Assembly: GCA_019188255.1 (NCBI GenBank)
Contig: JAETXT010000006.1
Span: forward strand, 62,001 to 126,000
Reading direction: 5' to 3'
DNA: 64,000 nucleotides
Source of the DNA: Verticillium longisporum
Lineage: Eukaryota > Ascomycota > Sordariomycetes > Glomerellales > Plectosphaerellaceae
The stretch's first letter is position 1; each line of letters begins with the position of its first letter. This document shows, piece by piece, positions 21,440 through 30,941 of this stretch. The notes below the pieces were generated by a model that was not told the DNA's origin, did no database searches, and was given only the letters and a program-made list of their open reading frames with translations. Position numbers and translations under genes: made by a program.

Positions 21440-24400
21440 GTCGTTCCAACACAGAATCAGGGGAGCAGTCCGAAGGCTGAAATGACAGCTCCGATAGAGC
21501 AGCTCTTCACCCAGTATCAGATCAATAGCACTTCCACGTGGTACGGCATCATCCCTGATACAGGCGCGGCATCAGTTTCCACAGCAGGAGCTTCACAAAC
21601 AAGGGCCCTAATAGCCCTAATACCAAGCCTAACAGTCAACAAGCAGGGAATAGGGGCCAGAGTGAGATTCGGAGCAGGAAATCCCATTTCCACGACGGAG
21701 GAGATCACTGTTCCAACGCCAATTGGGAGAATCACGTTCCATATCGTCCCAACGGATACCCCATTCCTGCTTTGCATCAAGGATATGGACGATCTCGGAG
21801 TCTACCTAGACAACACGCGTAACGAGCTGGTAAAGCGCGTTGGGGAGATCCAGGAGCGTACGCCCATTTTTCGCAAATGGGGCCACCCATGGTTCTTCCT
21901 GGATACGAAGACCCATACCAGCTCCGGGATCACATACATGATGGGGACAGAGAGCGATGGAGCAGCGTTTCTGACAGAAGCAGAGCTCCGACGCATTCAC
22001 AAGCGGTTCGGCCACCCATCTGTAGAGAAGCTATGGAACCTGCTCCAGAGAGCAGACCAGGACGTGAATCGGGACGCTCTGGAGCTGATAAACCGCTTCT
22101 GCCACCATTGTCAGATCAAAGGGAAGTCCCCGCAACGCTTCAAGTTTGCCCTGAGGTCAGATATCGACTTCAATTACGAGATTTTGGTCGATATTATGCA
22201 CTTGGATGGAAAGCCCGTTCTTCATGTGATCGACGCGAGCACAGGATTCCAGTCCGCAACTTTCATTCCCAATTTCACAGCTCGCGCGACGTGGGAAGCT
22301 CTCAAGAGGTGCTGGTTGGATACATACCTTGGGCCTCCAGACGTCGTAACTGTTGACGCTGGAACGAACTTTGCCTCCGCAGAGTTCAGGGCAGAGGCAC
22401 GCCTCCTAGGCATGACCTGCCATCAGATCCCTGTAGAGGCCCATTGGTCAATCGGCAAGGTTGAGAGCTACCATAAGCCGATACGCAGAGCGTACGAGAT
22501 CTTGAAGGCAGAGTCTCGCGACACGAGCCTAGAATCGCTGCTTCAAGGAGCTGTGAAGGCGGTAAACGACACCGCTGGGCCCAACGGATTAGTGCCTACA
22601 CTGCTCGTATTCGGGGCGATGCCCAGGATCACCGCCAACTCAGCGCCCACCGCGACCCAGGCGCAGCGCGCCGAAGCGGTCAATAAGGCGATGGCGGAGC
22701 TTCGGCGAATGGTCGCCAAGCGGAAGGTCAATGACGCTCTCAATACCCGTAACGGACCAGATACCAAGCAGTTGCTGCCGAGATCGCTGGAGCTGGGAAG
22801 CGACGTTCTTGTGTTCCGAGAGCGGGAGAAATGGACCGGTCCCTACAAGGTCATATCGGTTTCTGACACGGCGGTCACGGTCGAAATGGTTAACGGCCCA
22901 ACGGAGTTCAGAGGAACACACGTTAAGCCGTACAACAGATCGCCGGATCAGCAGGCTGGGGAGACAATAGTGGTTCGAACTCCAGAGACCCCAGAACCAT
23001 TTGAGTACCCAGAGCCAATTCTACCACGACGACGCGGGAGACCCAGGAAGTCAACAAACGCCACGAATCTGTTACAGGCGGCTTTCACGGATCGCAAGAG
23101 CAGTGCGACCGGGACTTCACAGATCGAGCGCCAATTCATTGTCAAAAGGGAACAGCAGGGGTACGACCTAGCTGTTCAACTACGCAATGAAGGCAGAATA
23201 ACGACCCCTGGGAAGCCATTTGAACAGTCCGACTGGGAGGAAATCGACTCACTCCTGGCAGCTGGAGTGATCGTGCCGATCAGGAGATCCGCGTTTCCCA
23301 GTGCTAAGATCTTTGGATGCCGGCTTGTAAGAGAGGTGAAAGGCCTCCCTCAAGCCCCATATGAGAAGTCAAGACTGGTGGTTCAGGGACACAGTGACTG
23401 GGAGAAGACAACCCTGCTAACGCAGTCGCCCACGATCATGCGCTGTAGCCAACGACTGATCCTAGCGATCACCCCAACGCTACAGCAACGTGGCCACCAG
23501 TTGATGCTCCGTGATATCAGTCAAGCCTACACCCAGAGCGCTACAGATCTGTTACGCAACGTTCTCCTGCGCGTTCCCAAGGAGCTACAGCATAGATACC
23601 CCGACGGAATCGTCTTCCACGTTGTGAAGCCGCTCTATGGCATCGCAGAGTCAGGTCTCCATTGGTTTGTAACCTATCAGCGCCACCACAGAGAGCGCCT
23701 AAACGCCGTTCCAACGGGCTACGATCCGTGTTTGCTTCTAACCAGAGCTGGAGAGAGCTTTGGACTGGTCGGAATGCAGACTGACGACACCCTCAACCTC
23801 GGAGAGCCCGCGTTCATACAAAAGGAACAAACAGAGCTCGAAAGCGCTGGCTTCCGGGCAAAGCCTGCTTCCGTCCTTAACGCAGGATCTGACGGCGTCT
23901 TCAACGGCTGTATCATCAAAGTTGGAACTGAAGATCTCACGATTCAACAGAAAGGCCAAGGTGATCGCCTAGAGCTGGTAACCCCAGGGACAGCGAGCTC
24001 AGAGCAGGAATACATCGCCCAGAGAGCTCGCGGTGCCTATATTGCTTCAACCTGTCAACCAGAGGCAGCCTTCGATTTCTCTGTTGCAGCCCAAGCCAAG
24101 AACCCACAGGAGGACGACTTTGAACGGCTCAACAAACGCATACAATGGCAGATCGCCAACGCAGGCCGTGGCCTGAATTACGTGCGCCTGGATCTCTCAA
24201 CGGCCCAACTTTACGTATTTGTTGACGGCTCCTTCGCCAACAATAAGGACCTAAGTTCACAGATCGGATTCGTTGTCCTCCTTGGTAACGAACGTTCCTG
24301 CGATCAGGAGAACGCCTTCACGGTGCGCGGCAATATCCTCCATTGGCAATCCATTAAGTGTAAACGGGTTACGCGTTCAGTTCTGGCTAGCGAGATCTAT

Positions 24401-24883
24401 GGGATGGTTAGCGGCTTCGACGCGGCTTATGTCCTTAAACAGACGCTCCAAAAGATCTGTAAACGCTTAGAACTGCCGCTCCCACGGATGGTTATCTGCA
24501 CCGACAGCTACTCGCTCTACCAATGCCTGGTTCAACTGAGCGCGACAGCAGAGAAACGCCTAATGATAGATCTCATGGCGTTACGGCAAAGCTACGAAGA
24601 ACGCGAAGTCGACGAAATTCGTTGGATCGCCGGAGGCGATAACCCTGCAGATTCAATGACCAAGGGAGCGCCAAACCAGGCACTGGAAGCGCTAGTGAGC
24701 TCTAACGAAGTCACAATCAGGATTGAAGGATGGGTCAAACGTCAAGAAAAGAACAGTCAGGGGGCAAAGGCAATTGATATTAGCAAAAATGCAGCAAAGC
24801 CTAAAAACGAGCACCCCAGAAGCAAAAACGACGACCCCGCGATCAGCAAAACAGCAAAGCAACCGCTCCGCAAAGCGGACTAG
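21440..24883 (+). CDS. Copia pol: protease, integrase, reverse transcriptase, RNase H
   Basis: Open from 21440; the first ATG is 21482 (MTAPIEQLF), giving 1,133 residues. In order: aspartic protease motif IPDTGAAS (Asp about 26); integrase zinc finger HKRFGHP...CHHC; catalytic DDE segments with VLHVIDASTGF, VDAGTNFASAEF and GKVESYHK. The reverse transcriptase has LMLRDISQAYTQSATD and the active site GMQTDDTLNLG, the fungal variant of YVDD. RNase H has LYVFVDGSFANN, VLASEIYGMVSG and CTDSYSLYQ, ending WIAGGDNPADSMTK. Integrase precedes RT, which defines the copia order. The ATG overlaps the TGA of the gag continuation as ATGA. However, the old copy has GGGGG where this copy has GGGG (about 21,459-21,462), which would fuse gag and pol in one frame. 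No internal stop. Confidence 0.95.
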   Translation, partial: VVPTQNQGSSPKAEMTAPIEQLFTQYQINSTSTWYGIIPDTGAASVSTAGASQTRALIALIPSLTVNKQGIGARVRFGAGNPISTTEEITVPTPIGRITFHIVPTDTPFLLCIKDMDDLGVYLDNTRNELVKRVGEIQERTPIFRKWGHPWFFLDTKTHTSSGITYMMGTESDGAAFLTEAELRRIHKRFGHPSVEKLWNLLQRADQDVNRDALELINRFCHHCQIKGKSPQRFKFALRSDIDFNYEILVDIMHLDGKPVLHVIDASTGFQSATFIPNFTARATWEALKRCWLDTYLGPPDVVTVDAGTNFASAEFRAEARLLGMTCHQIPVEAHWSIGKVESYHKPIRRAYEILKAESRDTSLESLLQGAVKAVNDTAGPNGLVPTLLVFGAMPRITANSAPTATQAQRAEAVNKAMAELRRMVAKRKVNDALNTRNGPDTKQLLPRSLELGSDVLVFREREKWTGPYKVISVSDTAVTVEMVNGPTEFRGTHVKPYNRSPDQQAGETIVVRTPETPEPFEYPEPILPRRRGRPRKSTNATNLLQAAFTDRKSSATGTSQIERQFIVKREQQGYDLAVQLRNEGRITTPGKPFEQSDWEEIDSLLAAGVIVPIRRSAFPSAKIFGCRLVREVKGLPQAPYEKSRLVVQGHSDWEKTTLLTQSPTIMRCSQRLILAITPTLQQRGHQLMLRDISQAYTQSATDLLRNVLLRVPKELQHRYPDGIVFHVVKPLYGIAESGLHWFVTYQRHHRERLNAVPTGYDPCLLLTRAGESFGLVGMQTDDTLNLGEPAFIQKEQTELESAGFRAKPASVLNAGSDGVFNGCIIKVGTEDLTIQQKGQGDRLELVTPGTASSEQEYIAQRARGAYIASTCQPEAAFDFSVAAQAKNPQEDDFERLNKRIQWQIANAGRGLNYVRLDLSTAQLYVFVDGSFANNKDLSSQIGFVVLLGNERSCDQENAFTVRGNILHWQSIKCKRVTRSVLASEIYGMVSGFDAAYVLKQTLQKICKRLELPLPRMVICTDSYSLYQCLVQLSATAEKRLMIDLMALRQSYEEREVDEIRWIAGGDNPADSMTKGAPNQALEALVSSNEVTIRIEGWVKRQEKNSQGAKAIDISKNAAKPKNEHPRSKNDDPAISKTAKQPLRKAD

Positions 24884-25261
24884 GCCTCGGAATCCGAAGA
24901 ATCCGAGTTTGACTGCTCTGGCGAGTCCCACCAGAGGCAGTCAAAGAGCCGCAGAGCTGCGGCCCGCCCAGCCGCCTTGCGGTCGGCATTACAAAGACCA
25001 TCGAGGTCCTTGTTGGGGTCGTCACCCCCTTCGCCTCCTCCTCCTCGGCGATCGTCAGCATGCCCTTCACGACGGCACGCCACTTTTCCTTATCCTATTC
25101 ATTGTTCTCCTACTGTTAATTGTTCACTTTAAGGCTGGAAGAGCAGATCTAACGCGCCGAAGACTGGAGATTGGAAGCGCGTTGGAGCGGCTATCGACCC
25201 TAGCGACAGCTCCCAATATTGGTTCTCACGGCTGTTCTATCCACAAAGAAAAGAGAGCCAG
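24884..25261 (+). other. Copia 3' untranslated region
   Basis: 378 bp between the pol stop and the 3' LTR. A frame continues across it in part but shows no domain. The polypurine tract expected before the LTR is probably the AAAGAAAAGAGAG stretch at about 25,246-25,258. Confidence 0.7.
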
Positions 25262-25547
25262 TGTTGAACCAATATTAGGGGTTCCCTAGGGCAGTGATCT
25301 CGGTAGGGGATCACCGATATGGTGATCACCGTGGCTGGGATTCACAGCTCTCAGGAGCACGTGAATCACAGCTTACGTGATCGGTGAATCAGATGGGTAT
25401 ATCTGACTCACGTAGGTAGTGGTAATTCAGAGAGAGATCATCAACTACATCACAAGACTTATATCACCTACCCTACCTATTCAGAGCTCTCAGGCACAGC
25501 CAAAGCAATGAAACGGGGTTCACATAAGCAGTGAAGCCCTCTCAACA
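25262..25547 (+). repeat. 3' LTR of the copia element
   Basis: 286 bp, matching the 5' LTR throughout, followed by target duplication GATTA. Confidence 0.97.
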
Positions 25548-26287
25548 GATTATCCTAATTTACTTATTTATATAATAAGCTTTTTAAATTCTAATATAAA
25601 TTATAAAAATAGTACCCCTTCGCCCTATTAGAGTATTTATAATCTTATAGCTATATAGAGGGCTTCGTTAAGGTCGAGGTAATTCTAGTCGAAATATTAT
25701 ATAAACCTTTTAAGTAAAAAGCTCCTATTAAGCCCTCCTTAAATATAGAATATAGCGATTATTTATTAAAGAGATTAATCTAAATAGCTATTAATAAAGT
25801 ATTATAGAGCTCTATTATTATTATAATAATCTATATCTAGTATAATCTTATTATATATCTATTATAATTATATTATATATTTTAAATATTTTCCTAAAAA
25901 CTTTATAAAAGGGAGTAAGTATTTCTTTATAATTATTATTTAAATAATTGATCTAGCTAATAGATCGTTAATAGATAGGGGGTTAATTATAATCGATAGG
26001 TTTAATACTATTAATAGCTATTCTATATATTCTTAGTTCTATTCTATTAATAGCTATTATTAGTATATAATAGCTTCTAGGGGTATATATTATCCTATAT
26101 TATCTATCTAATATAGTAATTAATTATTTCGTTCTATAATAGGTCGCTACTCTATAGCTACGAGTTTATATTATTATCTAAGGGAGGGAGGTTAATATAA
26201 TCTATAGCTAATTATTAATCTAGTAATATATAAGGGGCTAGTCGTCGAGCATTATACTAGGATGAGGCCTTAAATATATTATTATTA
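25548..26287 (-). mobile_element. RIP-saturated remnant, probable 5' part of the minus-strand gypsy element
   Basis: AT-rich, no frame. It is the continuation, across the copia insertion, of the gypsy remnant ending at 19100. Its last about 70 bp (26,215-26,286), read on the minus strand, match 28,806-28,865 with only RIP-type transitions, including the GCTCGACGAC core. This part is therefore not typical gypsy sequence but a fragment shared with the right-hand host exon. Confidence 0.6.
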
Positions 26288-28147
26288 ACGTAATCCACAA
26301 GCGAGTGGTTCACCCAAGCGAGTGGTTCACTTCGCCCGGGCCCACGACCTACACCTGAATTCTACAGATTCCACCTCCGCCCGCGATGGAGACTCTTTCA
26401 AAAGAAGGTCAATTATTCCTTGCTATCCAAGCTATGGACAATGACCCGAACCTAAGCGCCCGGAGTGCTGCGAGGATCTACACCGTCCCCTTAACGACGC
26501 TCCTCCGACGCCAGAAGGGCAAACCCTCCCGACGCGAAAGCCCGCCCAATTCTGCCAAATTAACAGTACTAGAAGAGAAAACTATTGTCGAATATATCCT
26601 TGACCTAGATGCGCGATCTTACCCTCCCCGGTTGGGTGAGGTCGGAGATATGGCGAATCGCCTGCTTGCCGACCGTGACGCGCCACGCGTCGGGAAGAAC
26701 TGGGCCGCAAACTTCGTCAAACGGCAACCAGAGCTCCGGACGCGTTTCTTTCGCAAGTACGACTACAAGAGGGCCCAATGCGAAGATCCGGACGCGATAA
26801 ACGCGTGGTTCCGCCTCGTGCATAACATGATCGCCAAGTACGGCATCCAAGAGGCTGACATGTACAACTTTGACGAGACCGGCTTCCAGATGGGCGTTAT
26901 CGCCAACGGAATGGTCGTGACCAGTTCGGAAAGACGGTCCAATGTGAAGATGAGGCAGCCAGGCAACCGGGAATGGGTTACGGTGATCCAGGGCGTTGGC
27001 GCGTTGGGTTTCTCCGTCCCGCCGTTCATCGTGGTTTCGGGCAAGTACCACCTCTCGAGCTGGTACCAGGACGACGCGATTTCTCGCGACTGGAGAATCG
27101 CAACATCTCCAAACGGCTGGACGACGAATGATATTGGTCTGGAATGGATTCGGCATTTTGACAGGCATACAAAGTCCCGTACTTCGGGCGGTTATCGCCT
27201 ACTGATCCTGGATGGCCACGAAAGTCACCACTCGGTCGACTTCGAACTCTACTGCAAGGAGAACAACATCATCACACTCTGTATGCCTCCTCATTCGTCA
27301 CATCTACTCCAGCCTCTCGATGTTGGGTGTTTTGGCCCACTAAAGAAAGCATACGGTCGGCAAATCGAGGATAGGATGAGGGCGGGTACAACGCACATCA
27401 GCAAAGAGGACTTCTTCCCGGCGTTTTCGGCTGCATTTCAGCAAGCAATGACAGAAAAAACATCCAGGGAGGCTTTCGAGGAGCGGGGCTTGTCCCCCAT
27501 AACCCGGAAACAGTCCTGTCAAAGCTGGATGTGAGGTTGAGGACGACGACGCCTCCGGGGACGTCCCACGGGGAGCGTGATTCTTGGGTCTCTAAGACGC
27601 CCACTAACCTGCTCGAGGCAGGTTCCCAGACTGACTTCATCAAAGGGCGAATCTCACGCCACCAGGGAAGCTCCCCAACGTCAATTTTAGATGCTGTTGA
27701 CTATCTTGCGAAGGGGACGCGGGGTGTTATGCACCAGATCGCTCTTTTGAAGTCAGAGGTTATGATCCTTCGAGAGGAAAATGCTACACTAAGCCGACGC
27801 CGGAGGGCCAAAAAGCTACGTCTCCGGGAAGGAGGAAGCATGGCTGTAGGCGAGGGACAGGACAAGATTGCTCAGAAGGAAGTAGATATCCAGATAAAAG
27901 AGGAAACGCTGCAGAACCCGGGTCCCGCGTCGTGGTCCCAGCCGAAGAAACGATGCTGTAGCGTATGCGGGAAGACCGGCCACAACGCTAGAACTTGTCA
28001 GGTAGCTATCTCATCGTCTGCAAAAGACGAGGAGGAGTGATTTTAATTGATTTACGGCGTTTGGGTTGAGGTTTTCCTCGGAATGTTTGTCGGGTCGGGG
28101 TGAAGTGAACCACTCGCATGGGTGAACCACTCGCTTGTGGATTACGT
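26288..28147 (+). mobile_element. Fot1/pogo-like DNA transposon, copy B
   Basis: 1,860 bp, TA duplications at 26286-26287 and 28148-28149, same terminal repeats and tandem GCGAGTGGTTCAC sites as copy A, opposite orientation. Flanked on both sides by RIP-saturated DNA but itself unmutated. Confidence 0.95.
26386..28040 (+). CDS. Pogo/Fot1-type transposase, split in two frames (copy B)
   Basis: Translation identical to copy A: 382-residue first frame (26386..27534) and a second frame to 28040 ending in the CSVCGKTGHNARTC knuckle. Catalytic Asp163, Asp276 and Asp312 are intact. The frame junction again coincides with an A6 run after MTEK (about 27,455). A and B share the same run length, so the split was present in a common source, or the run is systematically under-called. 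Confidence 0.9.
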
Positions 28148-28654
28148 TACTATAAATATAGGAGGTATAAGCGGATATCTAAAATATATTAATATTATAC
28201 TATATTAATAATAATATAATAGTCTTATTATTATAATAATAATAGTATTTATATAAGTCTATTAAAGTACTTAATATATTAGCGAAAATATAATAGCTAA
28301 GAAAGAACCGAGATAACTCTATAAGGATATATAAAACTTATAATAAACTATTTTAACGATTATAGAGAAGTTAATAAGTATTAGCTTAAATATATAATAT
28401 TTCTTATATTAGAATAGTAATTTACGAGGATAGGGGTAATAATAGTAATAATATAAGTAGATAGAGTTAAAAGGAGAAAGAAACTCGAAACTTAACCTAG
28501 AATAATAAAGGAAACGTATAAAGGGAATAATAAATTCCTTATAAAAGCTAGCTATATTTACCTTAATAATTAAATAATAATACTATAATAAATAAATAGA
28601 TTTACTTCGAAATTTACGATAAATATAATATATAACCTATATAAAGGGGGATAT
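28148..28654 (+). mobile_element. RIP-saturated 3' internal region of an LTR element
   Basis: About 500 bp, AT-rich, no frame. It ends in a polypurine tract (TAAAGGGGGAT, about 28,642-28,652) immediately before LTR-like copy 2, as expected for the 3' end of a plus-oriented LTR element. Confidence 0.55.
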
Positions 28655-28815
28655 TATTATAGATTATACCTAGTTAAGCTATAAAGCTAAGGCTATGCTT
28701 TAGTAGCTAGTTCGTAGGTAGGCTCCTATGCAACCCCTTATTTTCTATTATAAAGGGCTATAAAGAGCTATTATAGCATTCTTCTTATTCTTATTCTTTA
28801 TCTAGTAATAATACA
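28655..28815 (+). repeat. LTR-like repeat, copy 2 (RIP-mutated)
   Basis: Starts TATTATAGATTATACC, the RIP-altered form of the copy 1 start, and ends near AATAATACA. Same orientation as copy 1. The hexamer following it (TTCAAG) differs by one transition from the hexamer preceding copy 1 (TTCGAG), which could be a degraded target duplication. However, the flanking host genes argue against a simple insertion. Confidence 0.55.
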
Positions 28816-29503
28816 TTCAAGGCCTCGTCCCAGCGCAACGCTCGACGACCAGCCCCTTACATCGAGGAGCAGTTGGAACTTGGCGTAACTGTCAGGAGGC
28901 CACTACGGAGCCACGGAACAGGGGGCTGGTTCGGGGCTAAGGACTATGAGAACGCGTATATGAGGGTTGCGGAGGGCTAGAATTCGGATGTATTACACCC
29001 CCATACCTATTATCTATTGCCTGCGGATCACGTGCGGAAGACCTCTTCACCCTGCTCAACCCCACGCTCTGACAGTCCCGTACGTGACTTCAAGGGGCAT
29101 ATCTATCTTGATTGCATCTGAAGCGTTCTGTGTTGCGAACCAAGAAACAAGCTATGGAGTGTACGTCAAGTACTAACAGCGTTCCACAGTTCGGAGCACA
29201 TGCTGTGTCCTCATTGATCAAGGCTGAGAGGACGGGTTGCGACCCTCTCTACCACAACGATCTGCCTGAGATGATGGCGAGAACAAAAGCAATTTCAATG
29301 AAGACGACTTTACGAAGCGGGCGGTCCGGAAGTTCGACTTGGAAAGCCGCATGCCAGAGCTGCTACAAACGCACGCGACTGAGTACCCGAAGCCGTTCGT
29401 TGACGATGCAAGTCGAGGTACTGTGACTGCTTCGATTCCTCATGGAGTTGGAGCGGACAAACCCATGCCTTATTCGAGCCAGCGGCTGTCAAGCCTTATT
29501 TAG
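28816..29503 (+). pseudogene. 3'-terminal exons of a host gene truncated by the transposon island (right side)
   Basis: Coding character starts directly at the LTR-like edge: FKASSQRNARRPAPYIEE, then WFGAKDYENAYMRVAEG, a TAG at 28978-28980, and the same frame continues (NSDVLHPHTYYLLPADHV). The exon ends at 29079. A canonical 110-nt intron follows (donor GTACGT, branch TACTAAC, acceptor CACAG; 29080..29189). It splices in phase 0 to FGAHAVSSLIKAERTG ... DPLYHNDLPEMMART. A shift at the A4 run 29285-29288 then leads to NEDDFTKRAVRKFDLESR, and the stop is at 29503 (ends SSQRLSSLI). The 5' part is absent. The TAG could derive from CAG by a CpA-to-TpA change, the preferred RIP mutation. Family not recognised. 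Confidence 0.6.
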
Positions 29504-29847
29504 CCAGCAGATTTCGGGGCTTTGTCTGACCAGGCGGCGACGTTTGAGGCAGTGGAATGTTGCCATCGTCTGCACCACCGTCCATGGTCTTGCCCCAGCC
29601 ATGCATTCCAAACGCGCTGCCCAGTGCCCAAATTTGACCCCGAGTCCACAGGTGGCGCTACCATGCCCAGGAATGTTTGTTTGCTCTCCCGCCACATCCT
29701 TGATTGTGTCAGCCATCGTCTTGTGAAGGTACCCAGCCTCGTTACTTCGTCAGTATAACATACGAGCTGTGAAGCGCCGATCGAGGCGATGGACTCTGTA
29801 TTAGCAGACGTAGACATTTCGCAGTCTTACGATCACCATCAGCAGCG
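29504..29847. other. Intergenic, upstream of the membrane-protein gene
   Basis: About 340 bp with no supported gene; a minus-strand frame of about 105 codons is judged a chance ORF. Confidence 0.5.
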
Positions 29848-30941
29848 ATGACGCGAACGAGGAAAGAAGTGGACTCCATGTCGGACAGCCTCGAATCGCT
29901 CGAAACAAAGTCCTCCATGTCAGGAGATGCCAATTCGCTGATCAACCGTCCGAAACCTTTCTCCATCATCCTACTTCTTACCCTTTTCTTCCTCCTCATG
30001 GCCTCGATTGGTGGCCTGAGCACGTCGGCGGTTGACTTCCGAACACAAGGCCCGCCACGACGGAGCTGCATCACTCAGAGCTTCGTCATGTTTTCGGTAC
30101 GTCCTCTCACTCCAATCTATCTCGAAGTGATCTAGCTCATTTTCCACAGTCGCTTCTGTCGCCGATATACGTTTTTCTTCACCTTTTTGTCTCGTTCCGT
30201 AACTACGAAGTCTCCCGGCGACAACCGCTCCAATCACCTTTCGTTTCTTGGACAATCATTGTCGTTAGACTGAGTCTCCTCTTATGGGTTGTTTCAGTCA
30301 TTCTTACGGCAGTTACCGTGGCCCGGCTGGACTCCAATTCAGTCATCACCCGATCCAACCTTGCGATTTCCATATTTGGAGTGTAAGTCTATCTTGTATC
30401 CCGAGCTATTCAAAGACTAAATGAAGGCAGAATCTCGGTGACTGTCTTGATCTTGACCATTGAGATCGCCACCCATCCATTTGAGCTCCCATTCACACCA
30501 CGAGCAACAACTGTCTCTTGCCTTGTCAGCTCTTTTGAAGACGATCTTAAGAGAAGTGCCGGCCTCCATTACCGAACCATGACCATGGACTCGGCCTCGT
30601 CCATGGCTTCGAGTCGATCCAGTGGTTCGCGGAAACAGTACATGATGCCACCGCCAGGCTGCAACCGCTGTACGACTATTGTTGAAGAGGAAGAAGCCCA
30701 CATGGATCAAGAACCACTTCTCCAGCGGAACGACTCGCCACCGGTTCTGCCTGAACCCTGCCATACGCCACCCGGTACAGCATGGGCTTCGGATTGGGAA
30801 AAATTAGCAGTTGATGTCGGTGTGAGTCGGAACAACTCGGTCAGTGACTACAGCATGTCAGCTGCTAGTGATGACATGGAGGTTCCCGCCTCGCTAGCGA
30901 TTCGACGACCACCGCCCGCGATTATTGTTACCCAAGGGTAG
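29848..30941 (+). CDS. Predicted fungal integral membrane protein of unknown function
   Basis: Three exons, 29848..30096, 30150..30382 and 30431..30941, with introns of 53 and 48 nt (GTACGT..CACAG; GTAAGT..GGCAG), join in frame to 330 residues. Four hydrophobic segments are visible: FSIILLLTLFFLLMASIGGL (about residue 38), LLSPIYVFLHLFVSF, WTIIVVRLSLLLWVVSVIL and the segment around ISIFGVISVTVLILTIEIAT. A long hydrophilic, Ser/Pro/Glu-rich tail follows (about 155 residues) with a CNRC pair and an EEEE acidic patch, likely cytosolic. This layout resembles the many four-helix fungal membrane proteins without known function. There is no transporter signature. The reading frame is intact. Confidence 0.75.

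Larger units (their letters stand above)
19101..25547 (+). mobile_element. Young Ty1/copia retrotransposon, 6,447 bp, matching LTRs
   Basis: Complete element bounded by perfect 5-bp target duplications GATTA (19096-19100 and 25548-25552). The two 286-bp LTRs appear identical when read base by base, so insertion was recent. Internal order is gag N-terminal ORF, gag C-terminal ORF with a Cys/His motif, then protease-integrase-RT-RNase H in copia order. It interrupts a RIP-saturated gypsy remnant yet carries no RIP signature itself. Three frame changes separate the coding segments. Two of these are single-base losses relative to an older RIP-mutated copy at 45,762-48,401. Confidence 0.97.

Noticed and set aside
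21482..21485. ATGA overlap of gag continuation and pol as termination-reinitiation
   Set aside because: The old RIP-mutated copy has one more G upstream and a continuous frame, so the overlap is probably a by-product of a base loss.
29500..29817. 105-codon minus-strand frame between the truncated gene and the membrane protein
   Set aside because: No domain and overlaps comparable plus-strand frames; judged chance.
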